From Scatophagus argus (lineage: Eukaryota; Chordata; Actinopteri; Scatophagidae), in NCBI RefSeq assembly GCF_020382885.2, contig NC_058504.1, forward strand, positions 6,562,519-6,626,518: a DNA stretch of 64,000 nt, written 5' to 3'. The position numbers and the translations under genes are program-made. A model generated the notes under the pieces. It was not told the origin of the DNA. It saw only the letters and a program-made list of their open reading frames with translations, and did not search any database. The stretch's first letter is position 1, and the number at the start of each line of letters is the position of its first letter. Of the stretch, positions 12,801 through 33,272 are shown in pieces.

Positions 12801-15800
12801 TGGTTAAAAGGAATACAGATAATACAGGGGATCGTTTTCACATGTTTAGACATTGCTGTTAATTAAATAGAGTAATGATCAAAAGTTATTATTATTTAGT
12901 TTGTTTGTTTTTTCTTTTCTGGTTTTCTCCAGTACTTTAAAGACTTTGGTGACATCATTAAAGAGACTTTAAGCAAGAGCAAGCTCATCAGTCCAGTGCA
13001 GAGCGCCAAGACTGTCTGTCTGAGTCTGCAGCAGGTTTGCACTCACAAGTCAATAACAAGCCTTTAATTATTCCTTTTTGAGAACCTTCACTGTGTAGGC
13101 TGATGGCAGTGAATTTCTAATGAATACATGAAATACTAGGAATTTGTAGTTTGGAAATGTGATCATAATACCAATACTGCATTTTATTGAATTTTTAATC
13201 ACATGTTTTGAAAAATATGACTACCTAGAACTGACAGGTGGCTGTGTGTAAACAGATGAGATAGATACGCACTTTTTGAAAGTCTATTTCACCGAATCCA
13301 CGCTGTCTTGCTTCATTTCCACATGCTGAAAATGTTCACATATAAGCATATGACACTGTGACAGTGTCCCAGAGGTGCTTGTGCATCCTCCATTGTGTGT
13401 ACCTCGAAATGTATGTATTTACGATCAGTCAGTTCAGTATTTTATATGGCAAACCTCTCTGCAGTGGGCCCATTAAAACAAGCTCTTGAAATGCTTGGAA
13501 GTATTTCTAACTTCAACCAAGCAGTGAACAAATTGACCTGTCGACACGTATCTATAGAACTGTTTGAATGGCATGTTGATGTCTGTGTGTTCAGCTGTTC
13601 TCAGAGATGCTTTCGGAGGATGACAGCAGACAGGATCTCAGTGAAATTAGGAACTTGGCCAAGAGGCTTGCCATGAGCTTTGGTGTAGGTCTTCATCGTG
13701 TTCGTGAACCTCTGGTGGCCCTGCACATGTAAATAACACACATGACTCTGACACCCTGACTGATTTCACTATTTGACTTGGCTGTGAGGTAGTGATGTGC
13801 AGATCAGGCTTGGTTTTGGTTTTTTTTGTTTTTTTTGTTTTTTTTTGCCAGTTATGAGAGTCTGCACCACCCACAAAAATTTATGCTAATCAACCATCTG
13901 GACCCGACCTCACCTGCAACTGTCATCTTTATACATTGTCAGTATGGTCAGGACTGAGGGCTGACAAACAGACAGAATCAAGCTGTCCGAGGTTCTGATC
14001 CTGCCGGTGAGAGCAGCAGAGGGCTTCTTTCTCTTTTCTCTTTCTCGTTTTCCTGCAGTGGTGGGAAGATTTAGGCAGGGCACTCGGGCTGTGTGAGCAG
14101 GGCAGCTCATGCATGTCTCACATGCGGCTCCTGCAGCGCCTCATTTAGAGATTCAGAGTCTGCCTTATTTTTTTTTTCCTGCATTTGGCCTGGTTCTCAG
14201 CAAAAATAGTCCTGAAAATGATGGATAGTCAGATCAAAATCACACCACATCCCTACAGTTTCAGTGTCCTGCAAAATGTGCCACAGACATGAAAGAAATC
14301 ATCTTGTGAAGGGTTGTATTTTTCTGGTTTTCTCTTTCTCTTTCAGTCACCATAGGTTAACTCCAAGTAGAAAGATGCAGCTTGGTATAGCGACACCCTC
14401 AATAGCAACTCTGTCTGTGTGGACACACGCGAGCCACAGTAGTTCAGTCCTGCAGCCGTCAAGCTCTGATCCCACGACCTGCATGTCCCAGCCAAAATTG
14501 CACACAAATGAATTGTTATAAATGTTGTTCTTCTTTATTGCGGAATAGCAGCAAAACCAGTCATCCTTCCTTAAAGATACGAACCGTGTCTCTCTCTTTT
14601 GCTCTTTTTCTGCCTCTCAAACAAATGATGTGCGTGTTTGAGGGGGAGAGAATTTGGATGGTGGACTGTTGCATACAAAGTTTCTATAAGTTATTATTAA
14701 CTTATTACACAAAACATTAAGACACTGCATTGTCAGTTGCTGTCCTGCCCAGCTGAACCTGCCTGACCCTCAGGTTATGGGGCATCATTACTTTGATGGC
14801 AGTTTTTCATTGTTTTTAATGAAGGGCATAAAAATATTTATGTATATTGCAGCCGTTCATTCAGTGTCATTGTTTTTTGTTGTTGTTTTTTTTATGTTAG
14901 AGCTGGTGTTTTGTGTTTGCTCTTAGGGACGGTATACGTTTTGCATTTCGGGACTCACAGGAGGGAGAAGAGCAGTACCCGAACGTGGCCTTCCTGGACA
15001 TTCTCAGCGAGTTCAGTTTCAAGCTGTTGAAACAGGACCGCGCACAACTGTGAGAAACAAACTCATCCGCACAAACATGTTCACATCCTTTTTGTCACTC
15101 TCTCACTGAATCTGAGTCCTCTGATACAAACTTGACAATGTAAACGTCATGTGCTCATAGCGATGGTCGTTCCGTCTCATTTAGCTGAATCCAGTGTCTC
15201 AGAGGATTTCATTGCATTACTGTTAGTGGTATCAGTCCAAGATGATGGCAAAACAAAACATTTTCTCCCTCATTGAGAAGACAAAAAGGCAACAGTTTGA
15301 GCTAAGGCTGTTACATTATAACTCGTTCACATTTTATTTAATTTATGTTTTTTCTAATTCAAGTTACTTTAATAATCCCAAACTGGGAAATTACTTCTCT
15401 GCATTTAACCCATCACTGATTGAAACACACACACATGCAATATGCAACATGCAGTGAAACACACAGGAGTGGTGGGCTGCATCAAGCGCCCAGGGAGCAT
15501 ATATTGGGGGTTAAGTGCCTTGCTCAAGGGCACATCAGCCGGCTAATGGGGGATGGGGACATTATCACTCCACCACACTCAAATTTTTCCTGCTTGTCCA
15601 GTGGGGGAATCGAACCAGCGACCTTCCGATCACAAGCCACTTCTCCAACCTCTAGGCCACGGCTGTGAAAGTTTCATTGATTATGTATTAATCATTGGAT
15701 TGGATTTGATTCATTGTAATTGACAGAAACCTGAAAATACTGCGCCATTGAATATTAACAAAGGTCTCTCCGCATTTGTCCTCATTTTGTTTTTTATTGC

Positions 15801-18639
15801 TTGTATTATCTTTCATGGTTAATTTTTATTACTGTTGTCTTTTTTTTTGGTGTACGTTAGTCTGTAATTCCATTTTTAACATCCTACATTTTGTCTGCTG
15901 CTACAAAGCACTTTGAATTGCATTTGATTTATCTGAAAGGTGCATCGTACAAAATTTGATTGCCTTGTCCTCATCTCTTTGACTTCCCCTACCAGGGCTG
16001 CATTTCTGAAGTCAGAGTGTCCCAGTGCTGCCCTCTCCTGGCCATCAGTCAGAATGTATCAGCGTTCCTTGCATATCGGCTCTTCTACTAAACCCCGACA
16101 GCAGGAGGAGAGAGGTTATGCCATCTCTTCACGTGATACCCCTGCACCTAAACGCAAGAGGGCCACTGCCAAAGGTGAGATAGACACAAGTGTTTATGGA
16201 TTAAATAATAATATAAATGTAAGTCCAGCCAGCAGTCCAAACTTGAAGTAATTCAATTTCCAATTATATAAACAAAGATAAACTTTTTGCTTTGCTTTGT
16301 GAATCCGCTGGACTGTGCAGGATCAAGTGACTCTGCTCTTATCTTCTCTGTAGTTTGCTTTTATAGTTAACAACCTCTTTCAGGTTCAGTGTCCAGCACA
16401 GTCGGAGGATCCTGGTTGGACAGCAGCAGTATCTACAGCAGCTTGCACACACCAGCCCTCACCTCCACCATGCAGAGACAGCCAGCCTCCAGGAAACCCA
16501 GAGAATCTGATTTTGGCAGCAACTTAACTGAGCTGGAGTCTGAGGACGAGTTTTCCTCAGAGTGAGTTTTTATCAGCGTCAGCAGTATCTACCATCTTCA
16601 TTTCAGAGATTCAGATATTACTGGCAGGCATCTGCCAAATGCTGCAGATTGCCAAGGGTCGGTGACTTTCTGTTAGTTCACCAGCAGAAAGTCAGCCACT
16701 CTCTGCTCTGTCTTAAATGAGCAGTTTGTGCCATGTAACTTGGCAAAAGGCTGCTCAGTTTTTGGATCAACCAGCCGCTGTGATCAGTAGAAGAAAGGGC
16801 TTATTCCTCTGGGCTCATGTTGCAACTGCAAAAACATTTGTTAACGTTATTATTTAAATATTGCTAATACCAGATTCCTGTCTGAACTGGTCTCACTTCT
16901 AACTGCTAAAATATCCGTCATCAAAATCAGAATCAGAATTGACTTTATTGCCATTGTAAGTGAAGAGGTTTCACATTACTAGGAATTTGTCTTGGTGATT
17001 GGTGCATACATGGAACGTAAGAAAGAGTGACATATAATAGTAGAATAAAATAGAATAAGGTAAAACAAAATAAAATAAGTAAAATAAATATGGTTCTGGA
17101 GGTAGTCCAAAAGCGAGATAGTGCAGGGTGGAAGTATAGTGCAAGTAGGTGAGGTAAACAGTGCAAATGAACAGCAGGTGGATAATGACATGAGCAGAAA
17201 TCAGTGCCTGTACTGAAGTAACTAAAGTGCATGTGCATGGGCAAAAGAACAACAGCAAAGACATCACGAGCGGCTTTCTGTCGTCCAGGGAGGTCACTGA
17301 AGTCACCGTTCTTTCAGGTTTCTTGTATAAGTTCACAGCTTGTTCATGAGCACATGATAACGAGGATGGTGAGGAGAAAGGCTGTGTTCACCCTGCAGAC
17401 CACAGTGGCTCAAATCTGATTTTTATTTTCTTATGTGTGAGCAAGACCAGAATTCTCTCCACTTTACTGTTATATCATTATGCACTCTGAAATCATTATC
17501 ATCAGGTGTTGCCAATGGCGGACAAAGCCGGACTGGAGGATCACAGTAACGACGACAGGGAGATAACAGGTTGCATATTTAATAGGATTATGGGACGACA
17601 CTTCAGTCAAAGCCCCTTTTGTCTGAAAAGCTTACAGACTGTCAGCACCACCAAACAAGAAATGAAAGACTCGGTCTCTATTTTATTAATTCTGATGATG
17701 GGATGTCTTTCTAGAGACACCTTGTTGTTCACCAGTATGGTTATTGTAAATGTGGAGTCATGGTACAGATGTGTTCACACTTAGGCCAAGTGCAGGTCAC
17801 ATACAGAGGTGAGGGTGAACAGTCAAGGGATCAGATCAGATTCTGTGTGATTTGTGCTTTTCACGCTGTCATGACACCAACAAACAGATCCAAGTCATGT
17901 GTGAGCAAAAAGAAAAGGCCAGCTACAATTTGTAAAAGCATGACACGACGACTCTGATGCTGTTCACCAGATTGCAGATGCGAAGGGTGAAGCCCAGCAA
18001 ACGCTGCCGGTGCATCTCCAGCGAGACCAGCCCCGCTATGGATGAGCACAATCTGAGCTCCCACTTCACCTTGTAAGACTGAATTTACAGACTTACAAAT
18101 TTATTTCTTAATAGCTATTATGAGGTCAGAATAATTTGATTAAAATGACCTGCGTTCTCTGCAGACTGTCTCTGTTTGCGGACGGCAGAGAAGAACGAGA
18201 GGAACCTGAGACTGAGGATTATGAAAGTGACTCTTTTTCACATCAGGTATTCAGAATTTACAATTAAGGACTCGTAAAAGTTGTATATTTGAAAGTTGGG
18301 TCATTTACTCTCAAGTCAGCTTAGTCCAAGGGGCCCGTTATAATACACTGCTGTGCTGCCATGTGCTGCTTGAACTGAGCTAAAGTGAATCTCTGCCTGT
18401 GAAAGTACACGATACTTGAGTGTGGGTTGACTGCTATTCTAGGGTGACAGTATGGCAGCAGTTGCGAAATTTCCCAGGTTGGGATTAATAAAGGATTTCG
18501 TTCTATCTATGTATCTGTATTCCAGTAAATTTAAGGCTTCGTTCCTGACAAGCTCGTTTTCTTTTTTCTTCCTGTTTTTGCTCTGCAGTCCGCCACATGT
18601 CACACCGTAGCCAGTGTTCTCGATGAGCTCTTTGAGTGA
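841..18639 (+). CDS. stag3: Cohesin subunit SA-3 (STAG3)
   Basis: Meiosis-specific HEAT-repeat cohesin subunit that binds the RAD21L/REC8 kleisin on chromosome axes. Coding exons: 841-885, 1190-1408, 2230-2326, 2643-2719, 3090-3294, 3762-3913, 4671-4868, 5257-5355, 5867-5946, 6753-6860, 6971-7067, 7397-7499, 7663-7766, 8719-8811, 8963-9055, 9580-9780, 10226-10293, 10377-10464, 10750-10830, 11520-11612, 11887-12049, 12409-12539, 12933-13034, 13595-13728, 14927-15049, 15996-16174, 16384-16561, 17971-18072, 18165-18246, 18589-18639. They total 3546 nt (1181 aa; human STAG3 is about 1225), all in frame. The family hallmark [16 protein letters not shown], in the conserved STAG/SCD region, lies near residue 200, followed by [18 protein letters not shown]. 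The N-terminus is basic and the C-terminus acidic. STAG3 rather than STAG1/2 is chosen from mid-protein identity ([16 protein letters not shown]) and from the mcm7/cops6 neighbourhood. Weaker calls: the exon 8 donor (AAA|GTGTGG), the exon 18 donor (GAG|GTCTGT) and the exon 10 acceptor. Confidence 0.93.
7853..8275. repeat. Degraded dispersed repeat in stag3 intron 13
   Basis: This AT-rich stretch begins with CTTATTTCAAAAAAGTTGGG and ends with a related module, TTCCAAAAAAGGTTGCGATG, in the same orientation. The AAAAAAGTTGGGACnCTGT module is one I recognise from dispersed fish repeats, but I cannot name the family. It has no coding capacity beyond chance open frames. Confidence 0.5.
9993..10040. 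repeat. (GATA)n/(AT)n microsatellite
   Basis: A short GATAGATAGATAG run followed by an alternating AT/CA run in stag3 intron 16. Confidence 0.7.
15362..15666 (-). mobile_element. tRNA-derived SINE, near full length (copy 1)
   Basis: Read on the minus strand, the element starts with a tRNA-like head: an A-box-like TGGCCTAGAGG (15649-15659) and a B box GGTTCGATTCC (15606-15616), about 40 bp apart. The body follows, and the 3' tail ends AATTTCCCAGTTTGGGATTA with an AATAAAG-like end. It is closely similar over its whole length to the copy at 36951-37248. It lies antisense in stag3 intron 25. I do not assign a named family. Confidence 0.85.
15880..15972 (+). repeat. Dispersed-repeat tail fragment
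   Basis: Contains AAAGCACTTTGAATTGCATT followed by a GTGC...ACAAA motif, the same tail module found at 40305-40370. It resembles the 3' end of a common fish retroposon. It abuts the exon 26 acceptor of stag3. Confidence 0.45.
16925..17245. repeat. Dispersed repeat fragment in stag3 intron 27
   Basis: Starts with AATCAGAATCAGAATTGACT followed by TTTATTGCCA, a head seen in common fish retroposon fragments, then an A-rich (AATAAAATA)-like stretch. No open frame looks real. The family is not assigned; a LINE tail is likely. Confidence 0.5.
18466..18515 (+). repeat. SINE/LINE tail fragment
   Basis: AATTTCCCAGGTTGGGATTA followed by ATAAAGG and a TCTATCTATG tail. It matches the 3' end of the SINEs in this window and lies sense-oriented in the last stag3 intron, bringing an AATAAA motif into the transcript. 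Confidence 0.65.
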
Positions 18640-19842
18640 GAGCGGAGGCCCGGACCGCCCTGGATGCATCAGTTCTGTTCAATACATCTCTTCAACGATG
18701 CTGCGTTTTTGTTGGTTTAAGTACATGTGAGAGTACTAAGTATGAGGGACCACCTGTTCTTCTAAATGAACCCCTTTACTGAGTTCATTCCATTTGTTTC
18801 CATTCACTGTTAGGGACGTTTCTTTTGAACAATAACTACACCAAATGTATTAAAAGAAATATGCTGAAGTTCAGTTAGATGCCTGTAGGCTGGCAGTAAG
18901 ATGAACACCTCTTTCTGCGTTCCACATTTTGGATTCACTTTCGTTGTTTTTGGCGCTGTTGTTGGCAGCAGCTTTTTGAACACTTGGTAATTTGGTGTTT
19001 ATTAAACAATGCTTAATTGAGGGTGTCTTTAATAAGTTCACTAGAAAAGGTGTGATGCTCATAAATTCCTAGATAATATACAAATGCAGGCTCGCTGTCA
19101 TTTAAGTAATGCACATGTTGTGCAATATTAGTAAATGACAGGCAGAAAAAGCTAGTTAACAATACAGTTTATGCCTCCAGTGCCTTTTACAATGACACCA
19201 ATGTGTCAGAGGTTCAAGGATACAAAGGGAAATAACAAAAACACATAAAAATCAACGGGTTACAAGATTGGTGTACATCTTTATGGACACCTTTGTTTTC
19301 TTTATGATAGTTTTGAGGAGGGTACGTACATGAACATAACGCCTGTCATATTAAAACAAAATTACTGGCACAGTTTGTTGTGCATGCTGTATAATTGGTG
19401 AACAGTTGTAGCATTGTTTTAACGGGTCTATTTTGGCCATGATGTCGTGTTCATATCATTAGTTCTGTAGCCTACCGGGAGCGGGTTTACTCCGGGTCAC
19501 TCAGTTGCATAAAATCCAATGATCGCCTTTCGCGCCATTCCTGACTAAAATGACGGAAGTTCGACGAGTCACGTGATACACAACCACTCGCCACTTTCGC
19601 GCCACCACGAAAACCCGCCCCTCCCCGCTGAAAGAAGTGACACGATTGGTTGCTGCGCACGTCAGATTCGCGCCACTTCTTGGACCGTGACTGGGTAGAA
19701 CCGCAAGCTGCGAGTGAATGAATACAGTTCTGGGGTGATTGTGAAGTGACTAAACCGTGAATTTTTAACTACATTTTGGTTCGTTAGCTCTTTAGGACTT
19801 TTGGAATCAAGTCGCCTCACCTGACGGTCAACGTCTGCAGCT
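18640..19842. other. stag3-mcm7 intergenic region
   Basis: Holds the stag3 3' untranslated region with candidate ATTAAA poly(A) signals at 18849-18854 and 19001-19006, then AT-rich spacer, then the mcm7 promoter (listed separately) and mcm7 5' leader. No further gene is seen. Confidence 0.7.
19510..19690 (+). promoter_or_regulatory. mcm7 promoter: E2F sites, CCAAT boxes, E-box
   Basis: Three E2F-like sites are visible: TTTCGCGCC at 19528-19536, TTTCGCGCC at 19595-19603 and TTCGCGCC at 19667-19674. CCAAT lies at 19516-19520, an inverted CCAAT (ATTGG) at 19645-19649, and an E-box CACGTG at 19570-19575. MCM genes are known E2F targets induced at G1/S. The sites end about 170 bp before the mcm7 ATG and no TATA box is seen. 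Confidence 0.8.
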
Positions 19843-28781
<8,939 letters not shown>

Positions 28782-29137
28782 AAAACCTGGGCCACGTCTT
28801 CGTGCACGTGGTTTTCAGCCTCTCTGACTCTTTATCGTGGGCTTTCTACAAGCTTGTCCTCCTCGCCAGCATTTTGTGACACAAGTCGAGCAGAATGTGG
28901 GCACTTCTCACGCTTGTCTGTTTTGTAACAATTCCTGCTGTTGCATCCTGCAACGTTTTTATATTCTGTTCACCAGTAAAGTCACTTGTAAATATGTATG
29001 TTAGAACGTGGGATTGCGTCGAGTCTGCTGTTTAGAGCTTAAAGCTTTGGACGTGGATGCATTTCTGTACATTTTAAATGCTGTTAATGCAAATCGGGCA
29101 AATTAACGTTGAGCCTTGTATTATGACGGATAGTTAT

Positions 29138-29143
29138 AATAAA
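29138..29143 (+). terminator. mcm7 poly(A) signal
   Basis: Canonical AATAAA about 360 bp after the stop codon. A second AATAAA lies at 29204-29209. Confidence 0.7.
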
Positions 29144-30293
29144 TTGATGGTTCAGTACAGTGCTTGATTTGGTTTTCTGTGTGCTCATGAAATGGAATGA
29201 ATGAATAAAGTTAAAGTGTGCCGCAATCCTCCCCCCGAACACCTGGTTTGTTACTGCAGCAGCCTCGCTCGCATAATAACTGCTTTCGGTAACACGCCGT
29301 GCTCATAAAACGTGCAAACGTACAGAGTCAAGCTAATGATTATTTTCACTATTACTTCAGTCTACAAAATATAATTTTCTGAAAAGCCCAAGGCTAAGGC
29401 TTCATTATTTATTACTTTAGGGCTGCAGTGGTTGTCTTCATTATTGGTTAAACGGGATAAACATCTCCAGTTTAGCTCAAGTAATCATTTCCTCATTAAA
29501 TGGTTAAGAGGACTTATCTTCCCAGAGCACAAGTTTTCTGCTTCAGTTTAAGACAAAGTTTGTCATCTGCGCTTGATAACTAACTGCTAAGTAGATAATT
29601 TACTTTGATTATGAAATGATAAATAAATCAGCCGAGCAAACATGAATGGCTTACTGTAAGGTTTGTTGCATGAATGTCTTGTATTCTTAACACTTCTTTC
29701 TGTTTGTTAGTATGTTGGTATGACGGCATCCCATAAGAACACGCAGTCGACTTTTTAGTGCTTCACGTTAAATGGTGAACATGCCGGGACACAAAAGAAG
29801 CCTCTTTGTTGCTCAGCGAGTGGCTAACCTGCCTTCTAGACAAAAAGAAAAGCAGGTGTTGTCTGGGTAAAAACAACCGCCTTTGGCAGCTGACAGCACT
29901 TCAGAAATATGAACTTATATCATAAGTGTACATTAAAAGCCATGCAGGCTGTCATCTATGATTTTTACTTTTTTTTTTTTTGTTGTTGTTGGTTTTTTTT
30001 GTTTTGTTTTTTTGGCTCAGATATTGTGTTAGTAGGCAGCATTTTCCTCACAGTAGCAGTTGTCCCAGCAGGTGATGCTTTCCTTCCAGACTTAATGGGG
30101 AGTTTCCATTTGAAGTCTGTGCTCTTTATGGCTTTGCTGCTAAAAGTGCAGAGGCTTTTCATTCTTAATTGGCGCCAAAGGCCTCATATTAAAATGTTAT
30201 TAAAAGAGAGGTGGGAGAAAGAGTCAGGCCTCGAAGTCGGTGGAGTCCTATTGGGCAGGGGATCACGTTTCAGGGGGTCTGACCACAGATCTG

Positions 30294-30345
30294 TATTTAA
30301 CCCACTCTGCCCTGTTAGCTCAGTGAGGACAGCTTCCCGAACCAG
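30294..30345 (+). promoter_or_regulatory. Actinodin TATA-like box and untranslated exon 1
   Basis: TATTTAA at 30294-30300 lies about 45 bp before a good splice donor (CGAACCAG|GTGAGT, exon end 30345). An acceptor ATTGCAG precedes the coding exon, just upstream of the ATG at 30447. This arrangement suggests a short non-coding first exon; the start site is inferred. Confidence 0.45.
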
Positions 30346-30446
30346 GTGAGTAAAACATGTTGGGATGATTTTGGTCACCAGATTACCAGATCGAATGACA
30401 AATCTGTTTTGGCCAACAGCTCTTCTCTGGATTGCAGGGATTCAAG

Positions 30447-32603
30447 ATGATTTCCACATTATGGTTGGCAGGGACACTCTCCTGTCTAATGCTGCTCCCA
30501 GGTCAGTCTTTATTGTACAGCTGCTTCAACAACAACGTATGAAACACATATTAATCAGCATGCATCACATGATTTGTCTCCTCTTACAGGCTTACTGGAT
30601 GCCAAATCTTTGTTAAATGCCATCAAGCAGGAAGGTAACTGCAGATCTGAAAGAACCTCTGCATAAACTTAAATAATTGTTAGGAAGTAGTTTAACTTTT
30701 AAAGGTCTGAGCCTCATCTCCTCTTTGAACAGAGATGGTCCCCGTCAGTCATGTTAACATCGACTCCGAGAAAGCAAACAACTTTCTGACTCACTCCAGA
30801 CCGAAGCGTAATGTGGACGCCAGGTGGTACAGAGGAAACCCAGACTTCCAGGCTTACTACCGCTACTACAGCAGCATCGGACACACTGAGGGGGTAAGAC
30901 ACCATGAAGTATATTACCTGAGAAGATATGATACTTTTCCAGGGCACAGAATACATTAATAATAAGGGTTTAGGAAATGTTAAAATTGCATTTGAAGGAC
31001 CATTAAAACAAAAGCGAGAAAAAAAGTGCTTGGAATACTGAGTGACCTGAACGAACAGAAAACCAGAGATGTATGATGATGAGACTTCTTCAATAGTCAT
31101 AAAAAGCAGACTATTTAATCGATTAGTTCTCCTTCTAGTAAAGTCAGTATCTGCAAACACATGACTCGATCCCTAAATTGCAAAATGCCTGAGAGTATGT
31201 GTGTGTGTGTATGTGTGAATGAGTGAGTGTGTACAAAACCAATATTATATCTTATATGTTTCATCCATTCCCATATTTAATTAATTTATTTATTTTCTTT
31301 ACATTACATTGCATTCATTTATCCAAAGCAACTTACAATAAGTGCATTTTAAACATCAATAGTCCTGAAAATCACAGCGTGGGGACATAAAATGCAATGC
31401 ATATTTTACTCTTTAAGTCATCAAAATCAACTTGTACCTCCAAAAGTAGACTACATACAAAGGAAAACAAAATACCCATTTAAGAGATAGTTGGAACTAA
31501 GAGCAAAAAAAATTGGACAGGTGTCCAGTGCTCACAGCGCCCCCTTCTGGACGCATCTGTGATTAGGCAGTTGATAGTAAAAAGATTGCAGGATGCTCCT
31601 GCACTTCAACCAAACAGTCAGCATCAGCTGCAGGTTTCACCCATGAAGTTGGGGTTGAACCGGTTTCATGTCATATTTCAGATTGGACCCAATTCATAAA
31701 TAAAAATTAAGCTGTGAAATACAGGATTCATTTGAATATTCCACATCGAGTGCTGCAAATGTGTGTGTCTACACTTTAATGTTTCTGTTTCTGTTCTCTC
31801 AGCTCTATGAGATCGACAAGCTGCGGATGCTCTACCAGCAGATGAGGTACCTGGAGCACACTTATGGCCCCAACGCCTCCTACTTCCAAAGCAAACTGGG
31901 AGTGCCAATGATCATGTGCGACCCAGCTACAGACAAGAAGTGCAAAGTCGCCCTTCCTCCTCCTCCTCCACCTCCGATGAAAGGGGCCCCAAAGCCCACA
32001 CAGCCCCCGGCGACTCCTCCTCCTCTTCCTCCGGCTCCAGCCATCTCCCAGGCTGACATTCTCTACCTGTGCAACAAGAAGGATCCCCTGTGCAGGCCCC
32101 ACATCGTCTACATGCCCAGCGGCGCCGTGCCTGTGCTCTGTGACCCCCGCTACCACCCCCACTGCACCCCCCAGAAAGCCGTTCCAGAACCAGCCGCAGT
32201 GCCCCAGCCACCTCCCCCTCCACCAAAAAAGTCTGCCCCGCCTCCACCAGTCCTCGTCAAGAAGTCTCCCCCGGCCCCCATCCGCATCTTTAAGGGCATG
32301 GAGTACGACTGTGACCCCTACTGGGACCCCGACTGTCTGATTGACCACCCTCCCAGGCCCGTGAAGGGGAAGATTGTGGTCCCTCCACCACCGCCTCCCC
32401 CGCCTGTGGAGGAGGTAGAGAAAAAGGAGCCAGTGGAGGAGCCAGCTCCCCCGGCCCCCATTGAGAAGAAAGTACCCCTCTACCCTTACCCTTACTACTA
32501 CCAAATGCCCTACGACCCCAGGGATGACCTGTACGACCCGGTCCGCTTCCAGTACCCACAGCCTGCTGCTTCTGCTGATGAGCCCGCAGAGGACAGTCAG
32601 TAA
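30447..32603 (+). CDS. Actinodin (fin-ray actinotrichia protein)
   Basis: Secreted structural protein of actinotrichia, the collagenous fibres supporting fin folds. Exons 30447-30501, 30590-30634, 30733-30893 and 31803-32603 total 1062 nt, 353 aa. A signal peptide is visible ([19 protein letters not shown]), then a furin-type site RPKR at 56-59, then a conserved block with [20 protein letters not shown] (89-108). The C-terminal exon is proline-rich and carries four two-cysteine motifs typical of the family: CDPATDKKC (126-134), CNKKDPLC (177-184), CDPRYHPHC (200-208) and CDPYWDPDC (257-265). Fish have several actinodins (and1-and4) and I cannot tell which this is. It lies between mcm7 and cops6, facing cops6 convergently. 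Confidence 0.92.
31270..31400. repeat. Dispersed repeat fragment in actinodin intron 3
   Basis: Contains TTTATCCAAAGCAACTTACA followed by ATAAGTGCATTT, a module common in dispersed fish repeats. Family not assigned. Confidence 0.5.
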
Positions 32604-32806
32604 ACCATCGGGGACGCTGAAACAGACTTTGACTGAAGACATCCAAGTCAAACAATTTCATATTTTTGAGGGATTTTAACATCTCGCAAAGTGTTTGTTC
32701 AAACCTCATCAAACTGACAATGTATTTACTGTCATCGCTGTCAGCTCGTAAAAGAGCAGTTTTCAGTCAACACAAGCATGTAATGAGAATGACTGAGTAG
32801 CGAGGT

Positions 32807-32812
32807 AATAAA
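32807..32812 (+). terminator. Actinodin poly(A) signal
   Basis: Canonical AATAAA about 200 bp after the stop. Confidence 0.75.
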
Positions 32813-33266
32813 AGTGTCACAAAACTTCTCATCGACGGCTGAGTGGTGTTTTTGTTTTGAAACATACTTTCAAAAGACGCAAGAATACAAAAAGGCAGGA
32901 AAATGTTTGCTCCTCCCAGCGCCACATGGCAGGTAAAAGCAGACTAGTAAAGTAGAAGTGCCAACTTGCAGTCTGGGGGGGTCATTATGTCTTGTTCTGC
33001 TGAACATTTAATACCCATAAAAAAGCTGACTCCTGTTAGACCTCCGAACCCCCACACCCCCCACTTTCCCCTGCGCGTCTGTTCAAACCTCGAACAGCAG
33101 GAACACGACTTCAAAAGACGAGCTAACTGCAAACACTCCTGCAGCTCCACGTAGCTGCCCTTCATGGGCCGTGTGCTGTATAGTTACTATAATGTCTACG
33201 CTTTCATAATCATCAATAAAGCGTAGAAAGAAGAGGAGTCACAGTAACATGAAAAAAATCTGATCA

Positions 33267-33272
33267 TTTATT
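33267..33272 (-). terminator. cops6 poly(A) signal
   Basis: AATAAA on the minus strand about 310 bp after the cops6 stop codon. Confidence 0.65.

Larger units (their letters stand above)
28782..30446. other. mcm7-actinodin intergenic region
   Basis: Contains the mcm7 3' untranslated region with AATAAA signals at 29138-29143 and 29204-29209, then about 1 kb of AT-rich spacer with no gene I can support. It closes with the actinodin promoter and untranslated first exon (listed separately). Confidence 0.7.

Noticed and set aside
16601-16700. Short hairpin around GACTTTCTG/CAGAAAGTC as a microRNA
   Set aside because: The stem is only about 10 bp and the sequence matches no microRNA I know.
17506-17784. 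Open frame beginning near [19 protein letters not shown] as an extra stag3 exon
   Set aside because: Its acceptor phase does not fit exon 27, which ends two bases into a codon; joining it brings an early stop. Exon 27 joins 17971 directly and in frame.
841-18639. Assignment to STAG1 or STAG2
   Set aside because: Those paralogues are more conserved than what is seen here; the divergent N- and C-termini and the mcm7/cops6 neighbours point to STAG3.
31776-32651. 291-codon minus-strand frame
   Set aside because: Complement of the proline-rich actinodin exon; GC-rich, stop-poor DNA gives long antisense frames.
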